Under the pieces are notes generated by a model that worked only from the letters and a program-made list of their open reading frames with translations, searched no databases and was not told the DNA's origin. A DNA stretch of 6,662 nt from Clostridiales bacterium (GTDB lineage: Bacteria > Bacillota_A > Clostridia > Peptostreptococcales > Anaerovoracaceae): contig JAILFI010000055.1 in NCBI GenBank assembly GCA_024697655.1, positions 1-6,662 of the forward strand. Reading direction: 5' to 3'. The translations under genes and the position numbers were made by a program. Numbering within the stretch: position 1 is the stretch's first letter; each line of letters begins with the position of its first letter. Shown one piece after another: positions 1-4,894 of the stretch.

Positions 1-41
1 CGCGGAGCGATCCGTGAGATTAATTACAGTTTCACAACCTG

Positions 42-81
42 CGGCAGGCGCGGGCGTACTGCCCGCCGCCTGCCGTTTTTT
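42..81 (+). terminator. Intrinsic terminator or attenuator hairpin upstream of ptsI
   Basis: The left arm at 42-55 pairs with 61-75 over 14 base pairs with a single bulged base (C66), closing a five-base loop (GTACT, 56-60). Six Ts follow at 76-81. This is a classic rho-independent terminator for + strand transcription. It either ends an upstream gene lying outside the window (ptsH would be the usual neighbour, but it is not visible) or acts as a leader attenuator for ptsI. Only 34 nt separate the T-run from the ptsI ribosome binding site, and I see no good -35/-10 pair there. Confidence 0.85.
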
Positions 82-128
82 CAATTCCACACACAAACGA
101 ATAGAACAACCCCACGGAGGAAAATCTT

Positions 129-1775
129 ATGCAAGTTGCAACCGGTAAAAGTATCCTGAACGGCATCGCAATCGGAAAGATCAAGATCTACAAGGCTCCG
201 AAGCACGACATCTCCCTGGAACTGGTGAATGATGTCGACGCCGAGCTGCAGCGCTTCGAAGACGCTGTGGAGAAGGTCATCGATCAGCAGCAGGTCCTCT
301 ACGAGAAGGCGAAGATCTCCGCTGGCGAAGACAGCGCAGCCATCTTCGAGGTCCACGCGATGATGATGCAGGACGACGACCTGCTCGATGCCGCGAGAGA
401 GATCATTACCAAGCAGAAGAGAACCGCCGAGTACGCGGTTGATGTCGCCTTCAAGAACCAGGCAGAGATCTTCGCTTCCATGGACGATGAGTACTTCAAG
501 GCGAGAAGCGCCGATATCGTCGACCTGAAGCAGTCCACTCTGGACGTCCTGATGGGGATCGACACCGACTCCATGCAGGGCACCGAGCCGGCCATCCTCG
601 TCGCTGAGGACCTGGCTCCCTCCGAGACCGTCAAGCTGGACAAGAGCCTGCTTCTCGGCATCATCACCAGAGAAGGCTCCAGCAACTCCCACACCGCGAT
701 CCTGGCCCGCTCCATGAACCTCCCGGCACTGATCCAGTGCAAGGAGATCGATGACAGCTGGGACGGCAAGATGGGCATCATCGACGGCTACAACAGCTGC
801 GCATACATCGACCCCACCGAGGATCTTCAGAAGTCCCTGGGCGAGAAGCTGAAAGCTGACCAGGCGAAGCTGGCCCTGCTGCAGGAACTGAAGGGCAAGC
901 CCAACACCACCCTGGACGGCCACACCATCAAGGTCTATGCCAACATCGGCGGACCCAGTGACATCGGCGCAGTTCAGCAGAACGATGCCGGCGGCGTCGG
1001 CCTGTTCCGTTCCGAGTTCGTCTACCTGAACAACAAGCAGGAGCCGACCGAGGAAGAGCAGTTCCAGGCTTACAAGTTCGCAGTTGAGAGCCTTGCTCCG
1101 AAGACCGTGGTCATCCGTACCTGCGACATCGGCGCAGACAAGACCATCGACTACATGAAGCTGGATCACGAGGACAATCCGGCTCTGGGCTTCCGCGCCC
1201 TCCGTATCTGCCTCACCAGACATGAGTTCTTCAAGAAGCAGCTCCGCGCCCTGCTCCGCGCTTCCGCATACGGCAACCTGGCTATCATGTTCCCGATGGT
1301 CATCTCCGTCTGGGAGCTGAAGGAGGCCAAGGCCACCCTCGAAGAGTGCCGCAAGGAGCTCGAGAAGGAAGGCGTCAAGATGGGCGAGATCGAAGTCGGT
1401 ATCATGATCGAGACCCCGGCAGCAGTGTTCTGCGCAGATGAGCTGGCAGAAGAGTGCGACTTCTTCTCCATCGGAACCAATGACCTGACCCAGTACACCC
1501 TGGCGATCGACCGTCAGAACGCGAAGCTGGACCGCTTCCTGGATACCCATCACCCGGCAGTCCTGCGCGCCATCAAGGCGACCATCGACGCCGGCCACAG
1601 ACACGGCATCTGGGTCGGCATCTGCGGCGAGCTGGGCGCAGACCTGGCCCTCACCGAGACCTTCCTGCGCATGGGCATCGATGAACTCTCCGTCAACGCG
1701 AAGAGCATCCTGCCGCTCCGCAAGGTGATCCGCAGCCTGGATCTCACCAAGCCCGCAAGCGAAAGACTGTACTGA
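129..1775 (+). CDS. ptsI: PTS Enzyme I (phosphoenolpyruvate-protein phosphotransferase)
   Basis: This cytoplasmic enzyme takes the phosphoryl group from phosphoenolpyruvate onto a histidine and passes it to HPr, starting the phosphorelay that drives and phosphorylates incoming PTS sugars. All family hallmarks are present. The N-terminal HPr-binding and phosphohistidine domain (about 1-220) carries the swivelling His at residue 188 in SSNSHTAILARS. The C-terminal PEP-binding TIM barrel has Arg294 in GLFRSEF, Arg330 in RTCDIGADK, NPALGFRALRI, the metal ligands Glu428 (IMIETP) and Asp452 (SIGTNDLTQYT), and catalytic Cys499 in GICGELGAD. At 548 aa it is complete and slightly shorter than the 570-575 aa proteins of E. 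coli and B. subtilis. The ATG is set by GGAGGA at 116-121, seven nt upstream. Codon use is strongly biased (Ile almost always ATC, Lys AAG, Leu CTG), as in highly expressed genes, and differs from the lipoprotein genes downstream. HPr and the Enzyme II partners are not in the window. The residue after the first Gly of the phosphosite is Ser where many Enzyme I proteins have Gly; I regard this as family variation. Confidence 0.98.
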   Translation: MQVATGKSILNGIAIGKIKIYKAPKHDISLELVNDVDAELQRFEDAVEKVIDQQQVLYEKAKISAGEDSAAIFEVHAMMMQDDDLLDAAREIITKQKRTAEYAVDVAFKNQAEIFASMDDEYFKARSADIVDLKQSTLDVLMGIDTDSMQGTEPAILVAEDLAPSETVKLDKSLLLGIITREGSSNSHTAILARSMNLPALIQCKEIDDSWDGKMGIIDGYNSCAYIDPTEDLQKSLGEKLKADQAKLALLQELKGKPNTTLDGHTIKVYANIGGPSDIGAVQQNDAGGVGLFRSEFVYLNNKQEPTEEEQFQAYKFAVESLAPKTVVIRTCDIGADKTIDYMKLDHEDNPALGFRALRICLTRHEFFKKQLRALLRASAYGNLAIMFPMVISVWELKEAKATLEECRKELEKEGVKMGEIEVGIMIETPAAVFCADELAEECDFFSIGTNDLTQYTLAIDRQNAKLDRFLDTHHPAVLRAIKATIDAGHRHGIWVGICGELGADLALTETFLRMGIDELSVNAKSILPLRKVIRSLDLTKPASERLY

Positions 1776-1789
1776 TCCATCAGGATCCC

Positions 1790-1834
1790 AAAAACACGCC
1801 CGCCGCGGAATTTCCGCAGCGGGCGTGTTTTCTT
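1790..1834. terminator. Bidirectional intrinsic terminator between ptsI and the lipoprotein genes
   Basis: A 13-bp perfect stem (1791-1803 with 1819-1831, AAAACACGCCCGC and its complement) continues past one C/A mismatch into a further GCGG/CCGC stem with an AT-rich loop. It is followed by T-rich sequence on the + strand (TTTTCTTTT, 1828-1836) and by five Ts when read on the minus strand (A1790-A1794). It starts 15 nt after the ptsI stop and ends about 20 nt before the stop codon of the convergent lipoprotein gene. It therefore can serve both converging transcripts. Confidence 0.92.
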
Positions 1835-1853
1835 TTCTTGATTTTTTCTTCAA

Positions 1854-3320
1854 TTAGTAGTAATCGCCGTAATCTTCTTCGTAGTACTCCTCCTCGTAGT
1901 CGCCGTAGTCATCTTCGTAGTACTCTTCTTCGTAGTACTCATCTTCGTAGTACTCGTCGTCGTAGTACTCGCCGTCGTAGTCCTCGTAGTAATCGCCGTA
2001 GTCACCCGGGTCAGAATACGGATCATAGTCATTGTTCTCATAGTACTGGCCGTCTTCTATATAGTAGTCGTCGCCGGAGCCGATATACTCGTCCTCGTAG
2101 CCGTCCCAGCTCCAGACGTCGCCGTCTTCGTCGTACCAGACGTACGGAGTGCCATAGTCACCGGGATCAGAATATGGATCATAATCATCATATTCTTCAT
2201 AATCGTACATATCACCGGAATCGGACCATGGATCATAGTCATCATAGTAGTAATAATCATCCGTATCCCATCCTGCGTCGTTCGATTCGTAGCACAGTCC
2301 GTCATCATCGATATAATAGTCGCCTCCGTAACCGATGAATTCGTTATCATACCCATCCCAGAACCATACGTCGCCGTCTTCATCATACCAGTAATATGCC
2401 GTGCCGTAATCGCCGGAATCGGACTGCTGAGAAATATCGCCGGAACTGCCGGAACTGCCGGAGCTGCCGGAGCTGGATCTCGTGATGGGTTTCGCTGCAG
2501 CAGCGGCCGCGGCTGCCGGTGCTGTCGGCACTGCCTTCGGCGAGGTGTTCCAGCCTCCCGTGTAAGTACAGGAATCGAGCATTCGGTCAGTCAGTTCGCA
2601 GTAATCATGAAGGCGCGGTTCGATCGCGACGGTCGCGGTGACCAGGGCAAAGCCGGTGGGGCCGAAGTACCGTGTCTGCAGACGGCCGCGGATGGGATGG
2701 GGCGGATCCCCCTCGAAGACCGAGCCATCCAGCCACATAAAACTGTCCATGCTGTAGTGATCGCCGCCGTCCTTGAAATCGGAGCTGATGGATTTGATGA
2801 GTTTCTCTCCATACAGAACCTTCATGAAGGTATCCTGCATATGCTTCATGCAGGGCTTCGCGGAACCGGCGCCCTTCTGCATGTACTCATCGTAGCCGTT
2901 GATGGGCAGGAAGGCAAAGATCAGGTTGCAGAATTTGTCATCCGTACCTTCCTGCAGGGTCGCGTTAAAGGTCAGGAGGTTCTGGAAATCCCCGTCGACA
3001 GGAGTCAGGGTGGTCGGATATCCGATCTCCGCGGCCGAAAAACTGCCCGGGAAACTGATGATTTCCGTCAGAGGATCATCCGCGGTCGGCAGACCGTCGC
3101 TTACTTCCGCTTTTTCCGCTTCCGTCTCTTTTTTTTCTTCTGCTGTTTCTGTCTCCGTCTCTTTTTTTTCTTCTTCCGAGGATTTGCCGGCGGCCGCAGA
3201 GCTTTCTTTTGTTGCCTCAGGCGGCGGTTCCGTCTCGGTTTTTTCAGAGGCGCAGGCGGACAGCATCATACACAGAATTGCTACAGGGATAATATAAAGG
3301 TTTCTTTTCCAAGGTTTCAT
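1854..3320 (-). CDS. Predicted surface lipoprotein with a Tyr/Asp/Glu-rich tail (lipoprotein 3)
   Basis: I do not recognise a named family; 488 aa from the start chosen here. The N-terminus (Lys2, Lys5, Arg6, hydrophobic 8-20, lipobox LSAC with Cys23) is a lipoprotein signal peptide, so the mature protein should be anchored to the outer face of the membrane. Residues 24-80 form a Glu/Lys/Thr-rich flexible linker. Residues about 85-257 look like a globular alpha/beta domain of about 170 residues with Cys131, 157, 241 and 251; its final strand-helix pattern (GFALVTATVAIEP, then a helix to Cys251) faintly recalls PsbP/Mog1-like lipoprotein domains, an unverified impression. Ala269-276 is a polyalanine run. 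Residues 282-488 lack Lys, Arg and His entirely and hold 49 Tyr and 74 Asp/Glu by my count, with two Trp/Tyr/Asp repeats and pentapeptide repeats at the end. The ATG is chosen because CGGAGG (complement of 3329-3334) lies eight nt upstream and it opens directly into the signal peptide; an in-frame start 25 codons earlier has neither. Function unknown; binding of cations, cationic polymers or host or wall ligands is a guess. Confidence 0.88.
   Translation of the reverse strand: MKPWKRNLYIIPVAILCMMLSACASEKTETEPPPEATKESSAAAGKSSEEEKKETETETAEEKKETEAEKAEVSDGLPTADDPLTEIISFPGSFSAAEIGYPTTLTPVDGDFQNLLTFNATLQEGTDDKFCNLIFAFLPINGYDEYMQKGAGSAKPCMKHMQDTFMKVLYGEKLIKSISSDFKDGGDHYSMDSFMWLDGSVFEGDPPHPIRGRLQTRYFGPTGFALVTATVAIEPRLHDYCELTDRMLDSCTYTGGWNTSPKAVPTAPAAAAAAAAKPITRSSSGSSGSSGSSGDISQQSDSGDYGTAYYWYDEDGDVWFWDGYDNEFIGYGGDYYIDDDGLCYESNDAGWDTDDYYYYDDYDPWSDSGDMYDYEEYDDYDPYSDPGDYGTPYVWYDEDGDVWSWDGYEDEYIGSGDDYYIEDGQYYENNDYDPYSDPGDYGDYYEDYDGEYYDDEYYEDEYYEEEYYEDDYGDYEEEYYEEDYGDYY
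1911..1985 (-). repeat. 15-bp tandem repeat encoding acidic Tyr-Tyr pentapeptides
   Basis: Five tandem 15-bp units lie at 1911-1985. The core CGTAGTACTC occurs exactly at 1916, 1931, 1946 and 1961, with a further outlying copy at 1880; the fifth unit is degenerate. In the coding (minus) direction each unit gives a pentapeptide of two Tyr and three Asp/Glu near the C-terminus of lipoprotein 3. Since 15 bp is five codons, unit gain or loss would change tail length without breaking the frame. Confidence 0.9.
2028..2411 (-). repeat. Two diverged copies of a Trp/Tyr/Asp repeat within lipoprotein 3
   Basis: Residues 304-348 (DNA 2277-2411) and 388-431 (DNA 2028-2159) align with one single-residue gap and about 32 identities by hand. 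Both start DYGT and contain the invariant core WYDEDGDVW, then WDGY, an IG pair, DYYI and a final YE.ND. They are separated by a low-complexity stretch carrying the DYDP(W/Y)SD motif. A third repeat start follows the second copy at about residue 440 but runs directly into the pentapeptide tail. I recognise no named repeat family. Confidence 0.88.
2440..2475 (-). repeat. 9-bp tandem repeat encoding a Ser-Ser-Gly linker
   Basis: Four 9-bp units (two CCGGAACTG followed by two CCGGAGCTG on the + strand) encode a Gly-Ser-Ser linker. The linker sits between the polyalanine run and the acidic aromatic tail of lipoprotein 3. It probably acts as a flexible spacer that holds the tail away from the globular domain. 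Confidence 0.85.
3121..3174 (-). repeat. Exact 21-bp direct repeat containing two A8 tracts in the lipoprotein 3 coding sequence
   Basis: The same 21 bases occur at 3121-3141 and 3154-3174, a period of 33 bp (11 codons). Each contains a run of eight Ts on the + strand (3129-3136 and 3162-3169), which is eight As on the coding strand. Both copies encode EEKKETE in the linker just after the lipid-attachment Cys. Slippage in either homopolymer would shift the frame early in the gene. Confidence 0.92.
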
Positions 3321-3366
3321 TTTGATTGCCTCCGATCCATATATTTTTGTATCAGCTGCCAGTTTC

Positions 3367-3375
3367 ATCGTATCA
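3367..3375 (-). promoter_or_regulatory. Candidate extended -10 promoter element of lipoprotein 3
   Basis: On the minus strand this reads TGATACGAT, matching the extended -10 pattern TGnTAnnnT. It predicts a start site near 3360 and a leader of about 40 nt. There is no convincing -35 hexamer. The identical nine bases are found upstream of lipoprotein 1 at almost the same distance from its ATG, which is the main support for the call. Confidence 0.5.
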
Positions 3376-3425
3376 TCATTTTCGAATTCCGACATCGTCC
3401 ATTGGTAGGGTTTTACGTGGATTCC

Positions 3426-3442
3426 GAGTATGCCCCATACTC
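3426..3442 (-). other. Small perfect hairpin between lipoproteins 2 and 3
   Basis: GAGTATG and CATACTC form a perfect seven-base inverted repeat around a three-base spacer, starting seven nt after the stop codon of lipoprotein 2. No T-run follows in the direction of transcription, so it is a weak terminator at best. It could be an RNA processing or stability element or an operator. Read-through into lipoprotein 3 therefore seems possible. Confidence 0.45.
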
Positions 3443-3448
3443 CTCTTC

Positions 3449-4882
3449 TTACACCTCTTCTTCCTCCTCTTCTTTCAGCTCTTCCAGCAGCACTGTCGAG
3501 AATTCCGGATCATCCGTCTCAAAACTCAGACAATAATCCACGAGGGAATCACCGATGTTTCCGAAGATCAGGAAAGCCTTTCCGAGGGATCCATTATCGG
3601 GAATGTAATAGCCCTTGCCGTCCTCGTCATTGCAGAGGGTACCGCTTCCTGAACCTTCCAGGCTCACATATTCGTAGTGTATATCCTCCCCTTCAAAAGG
3701 ATAGTCGATGGTGAGCGTAAAGCCCTTATGATCCGTCCATGTACCATATATGGGGAGGGTCGATTCCGGATACACCCGCGCGAACATATCATAGGTGAAA
3801 CGGATCCCGTCCAGGTTCTCGGCTTCACTTTCCATGTCGCCGCCGATCCAGGTGAAGTACAATACTTCGAAATCATTCTCATCAAGGACCAGGGCAAAGT
3901 CTGCGCCATTGAAGGAGATCACATAGGTATGGATCCCGTCGTTAAAGGTCAGTTTGCCGGTTCCGATCCGCTCATCGACCGTTTTAAGAACATACCGCTC
4001 TTCGTCCGGCATGAAGTGGATCACGTTTCCAACTTCATCGATCCAGGAGCCCATTTTCTCCACCGTGCCCTGAAGATAGGCAACGTTATTATCTGTTTGA
4101 ATATCCGCCTCTGTGCTCTCCTGCGTGAAGACATAAGAGGAAAGCTCAGGGTCTGGCGATTCCAGATGCAGCCTGCCGTCGTCGTCCACCACCAGAAAAA
4201 CATCATCGATCACATGTTCTTCCGTTTGTTCGTCATAGCGGAGCCAGGTCAAATACCAGCCCCGGCCGTCCTGATCGTCGATAATGTTGCCCTCAGTTAC
4301 CTGGCTGCTGGAAGAGAACTTGAATATCCTCGCATTGACATCCAGGGTGAGCGTTGCCCCGTCTGCTGTCCAGTCGCCTTCAAGCTGCTCAAGATGGAAG
4401 GCAAAATAGAAGAAATCATCTTTGCTGAAAACAAGTTCTCCCAGGACCTCCATGTTCTCTTCATAGGGTTCCTCAAGCGGCTGTAGGAGGAGAGTACCGT
4501 CGTCCTGTGAAGCCAGGCCATACGTCAGTCCATTAAAGCTGATGGTGTATGCGTCCGGGGCTGAACTGACATCATAATTTCCTGTGCCTATCCGGCCGGA
4601 TGGTGTTCTGAGATAATAGAGGTTCAAAAAGGAATCCAGGATCAGACCATATCCCTCATCATTTACATAGCGCCCATCCAGCGCCATCAGCAGATCCTCA
4701 AGATCGTCCGTGTCCTGTCCGCCGTTTTCCTGTCCGTTGTTCTCCTGTCCGCCGCCTGCAGTCTCCTGGCCGCCATTGTCCGCGGGCTGTGTCTCCGAGC
4801 TGCCGCCGCAGCTTGTCACCACCAGGGACAATGCCAGCGCGACTGCAGTCGCGATACTTGAAAGCAAGATGCTTTTTTTCAT
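3449..4882 (-). CDS. Predicted surface lipoprotein with A-B-A-B repeat modules (lipoprotein 2)
   Basis: Unrecognised 477-aa protein. The signal peptide has Lys2-Lys3, a hydrophobic core at 5-22 and a lipobox VTSC with Cys25, predicting a membrane-anchored surface lipoprotein. Residues 26-60 are a Gly/Gln/Glu/Asn linker with repeated GGQE-like units. Two module types then alternate: A1 about 66-156, B1 164-256, A2 275-367, B2 374-470. A modules share YxLx(T/S)xxxR(I/V/F)GxG (Tyr89-Gly101 and Tyr297-Gly309) and a following YxISFNG strand. B modules share a GxW start and a turn of the form DDQDGRGWY (202-210) or NDEDGKGYY (418-426). The alternating strand pattern suggests small beta-barrel domains, possibly lipocalin-like; this is inference. 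The protein ends in a run of six Glu. GAGGAGG (complement of 4888-4894) lies five nt before the ATG, immediately after the stop codon of lipoprotein 1, so the two genes form an operon and are probably translationally linked. No catalytic motif is visible. Confidence 0.9.
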   Translation of the reverse strand: MKKSILLSSIATAVALALSLVVTSCGGSSETQPADNGGQETAGGGQENNGQENGGQDTDDLEDLLMALDGRYVNDEGYGLILDSFLNLYYLRTPSGRIGTGNYDVSSAPDAYTISFNGLTYGLASQDDGTLLLQPLEEPYEENMEVLGELVFSKDDFFYFAFHLEQLEGDWTADGATLTLDVNARIFKFSSSSQVTEGNIIDDQDGRGWYLTWLRYDEQTEEHVIDDVFLVVDDDGRLHLESPDPELSSYVFTQESTEADIQTDNNVAYLQGTVEKMGSWIDEVGNVIHFMPDEERYVLKTVDERIGTGKLTFNDGIHTYVISFNGADFALVLDENDFEVLYFTWIGGDMESEAENLDGIRFTYDMFARVYPESTLPIYGTWTDHKGFTLTIDYPFEGEDIHYEYVSLEGSGSGTLCNDEDGKGYYIPDNGSLGKAFLIFGNIGDSLVDYCLSFETDDPEFSTVLLEELKEEEEEEV

Positions 4883-4894
4883 TTTGTCCTCCTC

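Noticed and set aside
3..17. Possible C-terminal end (Arg-Ser-Asp-Pro, stop at 15-17) of an upstream gene
   Set aside because: Only four codons are visible and nothing identifies the protein. The terminator makes an upstream gene likely, but its frame cannot be set.
81..1853. A 590-codon open frame on the minus strand covering all of ptsI
   Set aside because: It lies exactly opposite a well-conserved gene with strong codon bias, which produces long antisense frames in GC-rich DNA. It has no ribosome binding site, and its end runs through the two terminator hairpins.
1875..1985. CRISPR-like or tRNA-like structure in the repetitive tail region
   Set aside because: The repeats are 15 bp without unique spacers and are in-frame coding. 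No cas gene or cloverleaf is visible anywhere in the window.
1838..2338. Arg/Ser-rich + strand open frame opposite the lipoprotein 3 tail
   Set aside because: It is the antisense reading of the repetitive Tyr/Asp/Glu codons. It starts inside the terminator region without an SD, and its composition is explained by the opposite strand.
1854..3320. Insertion sequence or phage origin for the lipoprotein genes
   Set aside because: There are no transposase or integrase genes, terminal inverted repeats or target duplications. The differing codon use relative to ptsI is explained by expression level and low-complexity composition.
3321..3395. A 25-codon N-terminal extension of lipoprotein 3 starting at 3395
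   Set aside because: It would place a charged segment ahead of the signal peptide and would overlap the candidate promoter, with no SD. CGGAGG eight nt before 3320 decides the later start.
2607..3536. Long + strand open frames (also 3677-4486 and 5819-6541) opposite the lipoproteins
   Set aside because: The minus-strand frames have lipobox signal peptides, strong SD sites and shared modules. The + strand frames have none of these and show Phe/Cys/Arg-rich antisense composition.
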